NCBI GenBank assembly: GCA_000381585.1
Contig: KB906734.1
Span: 62,001 to 126,000, forward strand
DNA: 64,000 bases
Reading direction: 5' to 3'
From: Acidobacteriaceae bacterium KBS 83
GTDB lineage: Bacteria; Acidobacteriota; Terriglobia; Terriglobales; Acidobacteriaceae
Shown here one piece after another: positions 9,239 through 18,159 of the stretch. A model generated the notes under the pieces. The model was not told where the DNA came from. It saw nothing but the letters and a program-made list of their open reading frames with translations, and did not search any database. The translations under genes and the position numbers were made by a program. The first letter of the stretch is position 1. Each line of letters starts with the position of its first letter.

Positions 9239-10735
9239 ATGGCAGCGCATGACACCACGGCATCACGCAATCTCCCCTGGAGCTGCGACAACTTCGTCGT
9301 ATTAGGCAACGCTTCTTTAACCGGCGCTGTGATGCTGGGCAAAAATAGCGATCGGCCGGTTTACGACAGCCAGCCGCTCGTGAATGCCGCTCGTCGCAAA
9401 CATCCGGCAGGCGAAAAACTACAGCTGGCTTACGTGAGCATTCCCGAAGCGGAGGAAACCTACGCCACGATAGGGTCTGCTCCCTATTGGTGTTGGGGCT
9501 ACGAAGAAGGGATGAACGAGCATGGTGTCGCAATTGGAAATGAGGCTATCTTCACCAAAGATCTCGCCGCAGACATCACCGCGCAAAGGGCGGGAAAAGG
9601 CCCAGGGAAAGGGCTACTAGGAATAGAGCTTCTGCGCCTGGGTCTGGAGCGCGGAAAGACTGCTCGCGAAAGCATGCAGGTTATGACTTCGCTGCTCGAA
9701 GAATACGGTCAATGGGGTTCTGCCGTTCCAATGGCGCCACACGCTGACGGCGCATATAACAACTCTTATATAATCGCCGACCCCCGCGAGGCCTGGGTTC
9801 TCGAAACAGTTGGCAAGAGATGGATTGCACGCCGTTTTCTCCACGGCACGGCCGCCATTTCGAATCAACCCAGTATTCGCGAGTCCTGGGACCTTGCTAG
9901 CGGCGATCTGATTGACTACGCCATTTCCCAAGGCTGGTGGTCGGAAGAAGAACGAAACCGGTTTGACTTTGCTTTTGCGTATACGGACTTCCAAAGACCC
10001 TTGCAAGTCTCTCAGATTCGAGTTCAGCGCAGTCGCGAACTTCTGAAGAAGCCTGAAGGCAGTCACAGAGGGGTTGATGTTGCGTGGATGAAGCGGATTC
10101 TGAGAGATCATTACGAGGATACGTTACTGGAGGGTCCCTACTTCAACCCTGCCCTGCCGGATTTTTTAACGCTCTGCATGCATTCCTCGCCGGCCTCCTT
10201 TACCTGGGGCAACACAGCAAGTTCCGCGATTTTCGTGCTGCCGCAGAGTGAAGATCACCTCCCCATGTTGTGGTGGAATCCCGTAACTCCGTGTACGGGT
10301 CTTTACATGCCAGTTTTCATGGGGGCCGGTGACCTACCCGCTCTTTTGTCGAAAGCAGGAACGGTGGGGCGAGCTGTTATTCCGCCACCGGAAGCAAATC
10401 AAGATCAGTATGAGATTGGGTCATACTGGTGGCTCTTCCGGAATCTGCTGGATCTAATCAAAGGAGATGAACACGGAAATGGATTCCTGGAAAGGCAAAA
10501 AATTGCAAGACAAACATTCGACGAGCTAGAAAAGACCTGGGACACGCGAGTGGCAAAAGCAGAAGCCGAGGCGGTAACGCTTCGCAAGCACGGTCAGATG
10601 GAAAAGGCTGCGAAAGTCCTCGCTGCCCTCACTGCTGCCTGCATCGAGGAGGCGGTCGCGGCCGTTGAGCAGATCAAAGCATACCTCACCTCAACGTCAG
10701 GAGAACGGCCGAAAGCTGTTACAGGATCGAAATAA
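9239..10735 (+). CDS. Secernin/C69-type peptidase (Ntn-hydrolase fold)
   Basis: 498 residues. Near the N-terminus CDNFVVLGNAS is followed by GKNSDRP, the hallmark of C69 dipeptidases and secernins, in which the Cys (residue 16 here) becomes the N-terminal nucleophile after removal of a short propeptide. NNSYIIAD and TPCTGLYMPVF further along also fit the family. The start at 9239 is set by GAAGG 8 nt upstream; the 24 extra upstream codons are the end of the MFS reading region. No signal peptide, so probably cytoplasmic. It probably cleaves small peptides or amide bonds. A terminator follows at 10,967. Confidence 0.85.
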   Translation: MAAHDTTASRNLPWSCDNFVVLGNASLTGAVMLGKNSDRPVYDSQPLVNAARRKHPAGEKLQLAYVSIPEAEETYATIGSAPYWCWGYEEGMNEHGVAIGNEAIFTKDLAADITAQRAGKGPGKGLLGIELLRLGLERGKTARESMQVMTSLLEEYGQWGSAVPMAPHADGAYNNSYIIADPREAWVLETVGKRWIARRFLHGTAAISNQPSIRESWDLASGDLIDYAISQGWWSEEERNRFDFAFAYTDFQRPLQVSQIRVQRSRELLKKPEGSHRGVDVAWMKRILRDHYEDTLLEGPYFNPALPDFLTLCMHSSPASFTWGNTASSAIFVLPQSEDHLPMLWWNPVTPCTGLYMPVFMGAGDLPALLSKAGTVGRAVIPPPEANQDQYEIGSYWWLFRNLLDLIKGDEHGNGFLERQKIARQTFDELEKTWDTRVAKAEAEAVTLRKHGQMEKAAKVLAALTAACIEEAVAAVEQIKAYLTSTSGERPKAVTGSK

Positions 10736-10966
10736 CGCTAAGTGTGGTGTCCGCAAACGAGCTGGCCAATAATTGGGGCGCCGTCGCGGTCCAGAGGAAT
10801 GGCGTAGGGTTCTCATTTCATACCTCCAAGAATTCCGTGAATGGCATTACCCATTTCGGAAACCGGTTGAACAATCCCATGGCAAAACCTGGCATTTAAT
10901 TCCACTCAATTCGCTACACTAAAAATATAGAGACCAACTTCGGCCACAACCACACGAGATCGAAAG

Positions 10967-10990
10967 CGCCACCGCGACGGTGGCGTTTTT
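10967..10990 (+). terminator. Intrinsic terminator
   Basis: CGCCACC-GCGAC-GGTGGCG followed by TTTTT: a perfect 7-bp G+C-rich stem and a T-run. It lies about 230 bp after the peptidase gene. Confidence 0.85.
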
Positions 10991-11027
10991 CATTTGTGGC
11001 GGCGCTGGCTCGCATTTTGGCGATCGC

Positions 11028-11081
11028 TAACTCCAATCGCTGGACATATTTACGCGTAACCCCAATGGATGGACATATTTA
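11028..11081. repeat. Two tandem 25-bp repeats, insertion-sequence-end-like
   Basis: Copies at 11,028-11,052 and 11,057-11,081 agree at 22 of 25 bases; both start with TAAC and end with TGGACATATTTA, 29 bp apart start to start. Several short repeats of this kind occur at the ends of IS21-like elements, but no transposase is present, so this would be a remnant. It sits between two unrelated genes, one of them broken. Confidence 0.5.
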
Positions 11082-11200
11082 GTGCTCGGAAGACCACATA
11101 TCCTCATGATTCGGCTGATGTTATACAGGGCCCTCCCGCACCGGAAGGGGGCGGTGGCGGGTGGTCACGTTACCGAGCCCTCGCCATTACCGAAAATGCT

Positions 11201-12696
11201 CTACGCCGCAGTAGGCGGTCCGAACCACGCGGTTAGCGAGTCAGCGAGCCCTACTTGGGTTGAGTCTCCCACCCAGGCCACATATCCGTCGGGCCGAACC
11301 AGGACAGCGGTCGGAGCATTAACCTCTCCGATCGCCGGAAGCTCCCACCTACCAGCGTATTCGGCGTCGATCGACTGAACGCGATCTGCCCATGGAGTGA
11401 TGTCGAAGCCGCCGGGTTCACCGAGATTAAGTAGCATCGGCCGGGCATCGTGCAGCAGGGTGAAGACCCGCAGCGGGCCGTTGGCTGTGACCAGATCGAG
11501 ATCGGGCATGCGGCGACCGAGCAGCGGATGTCCCTCGCCGAGATCGTAATGAATGTCGAGACCGGACATCATCGCGCCGAACCGTCTGCGCGGCTCGTCC
11601 ATGCCGAGAAGCTCGGACATGGTGTCGCGCAGTGCCTTCGTGCGGTCGTCTTCGCGGCGAAGAACGATCGAAGCCATCGTGTTGCGCAACACGCGGGCAG
11701 CAACCGGGTGGCGCTCGGTGTGGTAGGTATCCAGGAGGCATTCCGGCGACGCCCCCTTGACCACCTGGGCTAGCTTCCATCCCAGGTTCACCGCATCCTG
11801 CACACCGGTCTGGAGACCCTGTCCACCGTCCGGCGGATGCACGTGTGCCGCGTCGCCGGCGATCAGTACCCGTCCCTTGCGGTAGGCCGCGGCCTGCCGC
11901 GCTGCATCGGTGAACCGGGAGATCCAGACGGGGCTATGGACCCCGTAGTCCGTCCCGCATGCGGCGATGAGAGCCTCGCTGAGATCGCCCAAGGTGGGTT
12001 CGGTCGCGGGGCCGACGTGCTGTTCGGTTACCAGGACACCCACCGGTCCCCGATCCGCGTAGACAATCTTGCCGTCGACGATCTGGTACTCCTTCCTGCC
12101 GAAGGAATGAACACCAAAGGCGCTGCGGTGGATGCCCCATTCGGGTGTCTCAGCCATCTCGACTTCAGCGATCAGGTTGCTGGTCGTCGGATCCGATCCC
12201 GGGAACGCGATGCCCGCCGCCTTGCGGATGTGCCTCCGCCATCGCACCCGACGAGATATTCCGCCCGCACCGACGAGCCGTCGGACAGTTCGACGCCAAG
12301 GCCCGTGTCGTCCTGCGCGAAACCCATCACCTCACGTCCGCGATAGATCGGCACCGCCAGTTCGCCGATCCAGCCCGCCAGTATGCGCTCGATATGGTTC
12401 TGCCACAGCTCGAGTCCGTAATTGTGCCGGGTGGGAAAATCGCTGATGTCCAACCGGACCCCGGCGAACCCCGCGATCTGAGCCACCTGTCCCTCCGAGA
12501 GGAACCGATCGGCGATTCCGCGTTGATCGAAGACCTCGATCGTGCGTGAGTGCAAACCGCCGGCGCGCGATCCGACAAGGTCCTGGCTGGCGCGCCGCTC
12601 GACGATGGCGACGTCGACGCCCGCCAACGTCAACTCGCCCGCCAACATCATCCCCGTCGGACCTCCTCCTGCAATCACCACCACATGCTCACTCAT
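11201..12696 (-). pseudogene. FAD-dependent monooxygenase, rifampicin-monooxygenase-like, frameshifted
   Basis: The N-terminal part (12,696 to about 12,235) has the FAD-binding GGGPTG motif near residue 12, then SRAGGLHSRTIEVFDQRG and EYLVGCDGG. The expected continuation RKAAGIAFPGSDPTTSNLIAE is in another frame, so one base appears lost near 12,234. The second part carries the GD motif (GDAAHVHPPDGGQG) and a C-terminal thioredoxin-like domain, running to 11,201. Together this would be about 495 residues, normal for group A aromatic hydroxylases such as Rox, which inactivate rifamycins. The ATG at 12,696 follows GGGAGGCGGG. One frameshift in an otherwise conserved gene could be recent decay or a base-call error. 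Confidence 0.8.
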
Positions 12697-12944
12697 CCCG
12701 CCTCCCATTTCCGTAGATTGTTTGCTTCAGCCGACGATGTTGCGGCATGACCCGGGTCTTGCCGCAAGCCCCCTGGCGCGCAATAATCTAGAAGTGGGGG
12801 AAGGGAGATATTCTTCCTTCGTTTTTCCGCTACGGGCGGACAATCACTTTACGAAGCGGCGGTGCAACGCGCTTTCCTTCTGGAGCAGGGGCGTCGCCCG
12901 AAACGTTCGTGGCCGTCGCCAGCGGAGTCCCTTCGATCTCCTCT

Positions 12945-14333
12945 TTAGCGCGGTGACAATTTAGAGCGAAGCGGCCCTGCAGGTTCCGCACGGTCTTTTG
13001 TGACTCGCAGCTTGTAAACGGCCTCCGCATTCCCGCGCAAAACCAGACGTATCAGCTCACTTGCCCGTTTCCGGCTGATCTCGCCGTCATCCAGCATGCC
13101 CGTAAGCGCCATCCCCAGTGCATCGCGTTCGTTTCGGCTTGCAATCCATGCCGATTCCGGCCAGCCTAGTTCATCCGAGAAGGGATACGCGTCCGTTCCA
13201 AAGAGCACCTTCTCCGGCTCCCATTCCAACCACTCCCGCAGCCATTGAGACTGCGCATGAGGTGTCATGGTCAGTGACTGCAGCGACAAATCCACAAAGA
13301 CGTTGGGCTTCTGAAGCAGCGCGCCGATTTCGCGCACATAAGGCCAGCCGCCGTGCAGCAGGACAAAATTCGTATTTTTGAGTCGCGGATCGTTGAACAC
13401 CGGCTCAAGTAGTAGCGGGTTTGCACCCGCGATGGAGAAATACCTTCCAAGCCCTCCCATTGCGTGTAGATGAACCGGCATTCGCAGTCGTCCGCATTCC
13501 ATCGCGACGTAGCGAAAGAGGAAGCTCTGCAGTAGCTCGTATTCCTGACCATCTGGATTGGAATGACCAACCCATCGCAGGTAAATCCTCTCCGCCTCAG
13601 CGCGAGGCGGATCGCTAAAAGCAAACGAGCGCAAATAGGCCACCTCGAATTTTTCGGCGATCGCTCCGCCGGCTTTTTGCCGCTCCAGCGTGGCGGTCAC
13701 AACTCGCTGCAAATATTCGTCGAGCGTGGCCGGAATAGTGTTCAATCCTGCCTGGTTCAAATAGCGGGCCCGGACCATGTCTTCCAATGCGAAGAGTTGC
13801 TTTCGGTCGGGCGATGCGGCAGCCATCCCGGTGTTGTCCAGCGGAAAAATAAGCGCGTCAGCATATGGCACCCATTGAAACTGTGGCGGCTCAATACCGG
13901 GCCCCATGGTTACGCGGTTCGCCAGCATCGTGCCAATCCTGGCTTGATCGAGTACCCATTCTGGATAGTGTTCGCCGTGTGTTCCTTTGGCATGTGTGCG
14001 CGCGTCGTTCAGGCGCTTCAGTCCGTCCGCATCGAGAGGTGGTGGAGTGTCGAATCCATAGAGCGCCTTCCACGCTGTGCCCAGGAGATGAAAGTCGGGA
14101 CGCAACGCGACTGGATCGGATTGCTGCTCCATTGCATCGGCCGGCAACGCATCGAAATCCTTGTCAGCCCGATCGTTGGGAGGAGCAAGGACAGGGTGGG
14201 CGTGGTTGTCGATGGCCCAGGTCGTGGAGATTTCCTTGGCTACTGCCGGGTCAATCGTCTGGCTGGCGCGCCCGCTTGCTGTAGACAGGAAGATGCCAGC
14301 CATCATGATCCAGATGACCCCGGTGTTCTCCAT
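12945..14333 (-). CDS. Exported amidohydrolase (metal-dependent TIM-barrel)
   Basis: 462 residues with a signal peptide (IWIMMAGIFLSTASGRAS). Metal-binding motifs of the amidohydrolase-2 family follow in order: D-N-H-A-H (about 42-46), H-L-H near 288, LLHGGWP near 322, and FGTDAYP near 375. The reaction is probably hydrolysis or decarboxylation of a small carboxylate or lactone, in the periplasm. It is a single gene; the cupin gene upstream ends about 110 bp away and could be co-transcribed. Confidence 0.85.
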   Translation of the reverse strand: MENTGVIWIMMAGIFLSTASGRASQTIDPAVAKEISTTWAIDNHAHPVLAPPNDRADKDFDALPADAMEQQSDPVALRPDFHLLGTAWKALYGFDTPPPLDADGLKRLNDARTHAKGTHGEHYPEWVLDQARIGTMLANRVTMGPGIEPPQFQWVPYADALIFPLDNTGMAAASPDRKQLFALEDMVRARYLNQAGLNTIPATLDEYLQRVVTATLERQKAGGAIAEKFEVAYLRSFAFSDPPRAEAERIYLRWVGHSNPDGQEYELLQSFLFRYVAMECGRLRMPVHLHAMGGLGRYFSIAGANPLLLEPVFNDPRLKNTNFVLLHGGWPYVREIGALLQKPNVFVDLSLQSLTMTPHAQSQWLREWLEWEPEKVLFGTDAYPFSDELGWPESAWIASRNERDALGMALTGMLDDGEISRKRASELIRLVLRGNAEAVYKLRVTKDRAEPAGPLRSKLSPR

Positions 14334-14445
14334 TACCCGGACCTCATTTGCGGCTCAGCTGCATTTGCCGCTCAGATGCGTTCCCTTGGAATAGCCTCTG
14401 ACGATGCTCAGGATGTAACCAGATTCGACACTCCTCGAGGAGGAT

Positions 14446-14826
14446 CTACCTGCGGAGATAGGCATCTGCTCCGCTGATCCAGTCCGCCCGGGGCGGGCAG
14501 AATACGTCAAGATCTACCGTGTCTTCCAGCGCTTCCGCGGAATGAGGAACATTCCCCGGGATTACGAGGATTTCTCCAGCCCGCACGACTACCTCTCTCT
14601 CCGGCAAGGAGAACTTCAGCGCACCTTCAAGGATATAGGTGATCTGTTCATTCTCGTGGCTGTGCAGCGGCACGATGCAACCTGCGCGAAGTATCAACCT
14701 CGCCAGCATGCTCTTTTCACCCGCGACAAACTGCCGTTCAAGGAGCGGATTCAGATGCTCCGTGGGCATGTCTTCAAGGCGAATGTGTTGGACGTTCGAC
14801 AAATCTTTTCTCGCGATTGCGCTCAT
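14446..14826 (-). CDS. Cupin-domain protein
   Basis: 126 residues forming a single cupin barrel: PLHSHENEQITYILEG gives the first cupin motif (two His and a Glu) and PGNVPHSAE the second. I start at MSAIARKD, preceded by GAAAGGAT about 10 nt upstream; the longer frame is unlikely. Single-domain cupins of this kind bind a metal and act as isomerases, dioxygenases or sensors; the sequence does not decide. It may be co-transcribed with the amidohydrolase. Confidence 0.8.
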   Translation of the reverse strand: MSAIARKDLSNVQHIRLEDMPTEHLNPLLERQFVAGEKSMLARLILRAGCIVPLHSHENEQITYILEGALKFSLPEREVVVRAGEILVIPGNVPHSAEALEDTVDLDVFCPPRADWISGADAYLRR

Positions 14827-15021
14827 CCTTTGGCCAATCCTTTCGCGAGCGCGATTATAGCAATTCGTCTGTCTGCAGTGGCGACCACCAAGCACAGAGT
14901 AATTCAGGAGTACGGCGGAGGGATCTGAACGTATGAGCGCCTACTAGGAGTGGTTCGAGCGGATGCATAGAGGCATGGGGTGGTCTGCTGCGACGACCGA
15001 ACCGACCCTATACTGATTTCC

Positions 15022-15810
15022 ATGGAAACTGGCCTTCGTGATCGAGTCGCCATCGTCGCCGCATCAAGCAAAGGAATTGGCCGGGCAGCCGCTTTGGCGC
15101 TTGCTGCTGAGGGCACGCATCTTGCACTCTGCGCCCGCAATAGCGATGCGCTGGAGCAGGTAGAGGAAGAAGTGCGCCGGACGTATGGTGTATCTGTCTA
15201 CGCGGATACCTTTGACGTCGCCGATGATCTCCGTGTGCGCCAGTTCGTAGAAGCAGTACATCGCCGTTACGGGCGTATCGACATATGCGTCACCAACGCG
15301 GGTGGTCCGCCGGCAAAGCTCTTTCTCGAAACAACGATGCCCGAATGGGATAACGCTTACCAATTAAACCTTCGCAGCATAGTGTCCTTCGCGCACGCGG
15401 TGTTGCCCTACATGCAGCAGCGACACTGGGGCAGGGTCGTGACCATTACCTCGATGACCGTGAAGCAGCCTGTCCCAGAACTCATCCTTTCTAATTCTGT
15501 AAGGGCGGGTGTGCTTGGACTGGTTCGTTCGCTTGCCACTCAATTCGGCCCTGACAATATAACCATCAACAACGTTGCACCGGGCTACACCGCGACAGAT
15601 CGTATGAAGGAGCTTGCACAAAGCAAAGCGCAGATGGCAGGAGGCACGGCCGCACAGTACGAAACCGAGATTGCGCAGAGCATCCCGCTCCGTCGTTTCG
15701 CACAACCAGAAGAGATTGCGGACGCTATCGTCTGGCTGGCATCCGAACGCGCCTCGTACATCACTGGTCAAACGGTTCTTGTAGACGGAGGCGTCTATCG
15801 GGGCCTTTAA
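15022..15810 (+). CDS. Short-chain dehydrogenase/reductase lacking YxxxK
   Basis: 262 residues of Rossmann fold: SSKGIGRAAALALA (NAD(P)-binding glycine motif, residues 15-28), NAGGPP and a C-terminal TGQTVLVDGG as in 3-oxoacyl-ACP reductase-like proteins. At the catalytic position, where Y-x-x-x-K is expected, the sequence reads ELILSNSVRAG, so both Tyr and Lys are absent; the preceding Ser (ITSMTVKQP) is kept. A subset of SDR proteins has this SNxxR version. ATG at 15,022 was chosen because earlier residues do not resemble the family. Nucleotide binding is likely, classical SDR chemistry uncertain. Confidence 0.85.
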   Translation: METGLRDRVAIVAASSKGIGRAAALALAAEGTHLALCARNSDALEQVEEEVRRTYGVSVYADTFDVADDLRVRQFVEAVHRRYGRIDICVTNAGGPPAKLFLETTMPEWDNAYQLNLRSIVSFAHAVLPYMQQRHWGRVVTITSMTVKQPVPELILSNSVRAGVLGLVRSLATQFGPDNITINNVAPGYTATDRMKELAQSKAQMAGGTAAQYETEIAQSIPLRRFAQPEEIADAIVWLASERASYITGQTVLVDGGVYRGL

Positions 15811-15899
15811 GTACGTCGCAAGATTAGATGGGAAATCGGACAGCACCACACTCACGAAGGCCCAAATAGATTGCAAAGAACCGGCGTTTTCAAACGTCT

Positions 15900-16286
15900 T
15901 CAACGCTGCAGAATGACCAATGCTCGTGAATAGGGGAACGGGCTCTGTGGGGTATCCGGCCCATGCTCGCCAGTGCCACTCATCGCAGTCAGCGAGACAA
16001 TACCCCACGACTGCAAAAGTAAGTTCAGGCTAGCCAGATTCGTATTGCCGTCATCCGCAAACCAGAGCACGAACGCCTGCTGGCTCATATCGCTGCCGTC
16101 GGTCAAAATGACCGCGGCACGTGAGTACGGAAACGGACTCTGCGGTGTTTCCGATCCCGCTTCGCCTGTGCCGCTCATGGCAGAGGCCAGGACGACACGT
16201 CGGCCCTGATTCAGCAGCGAATTCAACGTGGCTAGATTTGTATTCCCATCGTCAGCGAACCACAGAACAAAAGCCTGCTGAGACAT
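15900..16286 (-). CDS. Two-copy tandem domain protein, unknown function
   Basis: 128 residues made of two copies of one 62-66-residue unit. Both begin MSQQAFVLWFADDGNTNLA (residues 1 and 67) and share AMSGTGE and TPQSPFPYSRA-VIL. The first 19 residues are identical, yet 13 of those 19 codons differ between the copies (for instance TCT against AGC for Ser), so the amino acids have been kept under selection since the duplication. AGGAGG lies 6 nt before the ATG. The unit resembles small uncharacterised domains that end in a '-V-I-L-E'-like strand; I know no function. No signal peptide or membrane segment. Confidence 0.75.
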   Translation of the reverse strand: MSQQAFVLWFADDGNTNLATLNSLLNQGRRVVLASAMSGTGEAGSETPQSPFPYSRAAVILTDGSDMSQQAFVLWFADDGNTNLASLNLLLQSWGIVSLTAMSGTGEHGPDTPQSPFPYSRALVILQR

Positions 16287-16577
16287 AGCACCCTCCTGAC
16301 ATCAACAGTTAGTGACAGGAGGTCGGATTCCGTTTGTTAGCTCCATCGGTAAGAGGCCCTGAACAGGCCGGCGCGGTTCGATCTCGTCTCTGGCCACCAT
16401 CACCATTGCACATCGCTGGTGCATTTCCATCGGCGACCTCGTTCTTCGAATTGCAGCGTGAGTCTTCTGCAAGGAGAACGACGCCCGTGTCCGAAATTGG
16501 CGTATCCATGTCGTGGCATTAGATGATTGCTCGGGCTAAGTTGAGACCGTAAGCAGAACTTAGAAAGAGGAATTGAG

Positions 16578-17597
16578 ATGAATACCATCACAAAGCATCC
16601 GAAGAAGGAAATGACTTTGCGTACTAGTTCGTTCTCGAGAGTTGTCTATGTGGCAATCGGGATGATCTTCTCTGCGTCACTTGCAGTCTCTCAAGTTCCG
16701 CCCACTTCGGTTGAGCAGTCGTCAGGTGTCACGCCACACGATTACTTTCACACCGGCGCTGGGGCTCGTTATTTACGCAGAGCAGAAGGAGACATCGTCA
16801 CGCAAACATTGCGTGGAAATATCAGCGTATTGATGGGTTCGGGTGCCAACATCATCGTCTTGTCAGGCGACCGTGGGAAGTTTGTGATTGACGCTGGAAT
16901 CAGCGTCTCGGAAGCCAAAGTAAAGGCCGCACTCAACGCGATTAGCCCCACTCCGATCGTATATGTGGTCAATACTCATTGGCATTGGGACCACACTGAC
17001 GGTAATGGATGGATGCATCAGTCTGGCGCAACGATCATTGCGCACGGGAACACACTGAAGCACTTGTCCCAGGCAACTCATGTCGACGATTGGAACTGGA
17101 CCATGCCTCCCGTACAGGCTGGTGCACGCCCCACAATACTCGTAGATGACAGCACAACATTCATCTTTGCCGGGGATACGATCTACGTAGAGCACAATGG
17201 TCCTGGTCATACAGATGGGGACGTCTGGGCCTATTTTGAAAAAGCCGACGTGTTGGCTCTCGGTGATACGTTCTGGAATGGCAACTACCCATTTATTGAC
17301 AATCAAGATGGTGGCAACATCAATGCCGCCATCAAATGGGCCGACAAGGCAATCGAACGCACAACTGACAAGACTATTGTGATTCCCGGCCATGGCCCCG
17401 TGGGAACGCGCGCACAGCTGATTGAGTTTCGCGACATGCTCGTAACGGTACGAGACAACGTGGCCGCACTCAAACGACAGGGTAAATCGCTGGACGAAGT
17501 CATTGCCGCGAAACCTTCAGCCGCCTTCGATGAGAAATGGGGACGCTTTGTGATCGACCCCGCTCACTTTATCAGGCTAGTTTACGCCGGACTATGA
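16578..17597 (+). CDS. Exported metallo-beta-lactamase-fold hydrolase
   Basis: 339 residues with a hydrophobic export signal (about 21-39). The HxHxDH zinc motif is HWHWDH (134-139), followed by GHTDGD (near 217) and PGHGP (near 275), the other metal ligands of the fold. The layout fits periplasmic MBL-fold proteins of the SoxH/quinoprotein-relay or B3-like branches; beta-lactam hydrolysis is possible but unproven. GAAAGAGG precedes the ATG. It is not in an operon. Confidence 0.85.
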   Translation: MNTITKHPKKEMTLRTSSFSRVVYVAIGMIFSASLAVSQVPPTSVEQSSGVTPHDYFHTGAGARYLRRAEGDIVTQTLRGNISVLMGSGANIIVLSGDRGKFVIDAGISVSEAKVKAALNAISPTPIVYVVNTHWHWDHTDGNGWMHQSGATIIAHGNTLKHLSQATHVDDWNWTMPPVQAGARPTILVDDSTTFIFAGDTIYVEHNGPGHTDGDVWAYFEKADVLALGDTFWNGNYPFIDNQDGGNINAAIKWADKAIERTTDKTIVIPGHGPVGTRAQLIEFRDMLVTVRDNVAALKRQGKSLDEVIAAKPSAAFDEKWGRFVIDPAHFIRLVYAGL

Positions 17598-17812
17598 ATA
17601 GTCGTGCCACTTGTCGAACAGAGGATCGCTGCTTCAACTGGCGCTTCCAGATAAGGAAGAAGCATGGTAGTTCTCTGGGAGCACACTCATCAATACATTC
17701 CGCACAGGCATGGCCGCACATTCGTCAGCCTTCGCGGAGATTCTTCGTCGCCGGCCCGCTACTCCTCCGCGCAGGTGCGCTCGCGAAAAGCGAGTCGCCC
17801 AGTCGTTGCAAA

Positions 17813-17974
17813 CTACCGCGACCGCAACGCTTCCCCTTGGCAGCCTGGATGTCCGCAAGCGCACATCACCTCGGTTGAGCCTTTGAGACCCTCACAATGG
17901 GCGCTGCAAAACTTCTCCTTGTTGGCTGGAACGCAGCTACATGCAGGGTTGGCGCACTTCTTCTGATCTGACAT
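17813..17974 (-). CDS. Bacterial metallothionein (SmtA/BmtA-like)
   Basis: 53 residues with eight Cys (7, 12, 14, 23, 27, 38, 40, 45) and two His (26, 42). The order matches cyanobacterial SmtA: a Cys-rich N-terminus, FCSAHCEG (compare YCSEACADG) and CACGHPGC at the C-terminus. Such proteins bind Zn, Cd or Cu in a thiolate cluster and buffer or detoxify metal. The start at 17,974 is supported by AAGGAG 6 nt upstream. A perfect 10-bp palindrome, GACTCGAGTC (18,033-18,042), lies about 60 bp upstream and might bind a regulator; no SmtB/ArsR gene is adjacent. Confidence 0.8.
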   Translation of the reverse strand: MSDQKKCANPACSCVPANKEKFCSAHCEGLKGSTEVMCACGHPGCQGEALRSR

Positions 17975-18159
17975 CACGATCTCCTTACCGGCTTCCATTG
18001 CACCTTTTGGAAGCGCCGAAAAGTAAGATGCCGACTCGAGTCAGTGGGAACCCCTCCGTCTCAAACATCGATTCACTCCCCGCTCACTTGCACCGTGTGC
18101 GTCCGCATATCGAGTCACACGATCCAATCTCGTATGCGACCGTGCATTTCAGGGTCAGC

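Larger units (their letters stand above)
10736..11200. other. Intergenic with terminator and insertion-sequence-like repeats
   Basis: Holds an intrinsic terminator (10,967) and two 25-bp direct repeats (11,028-11,081), listed separately; no gene seen. Confidence 0.6.
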
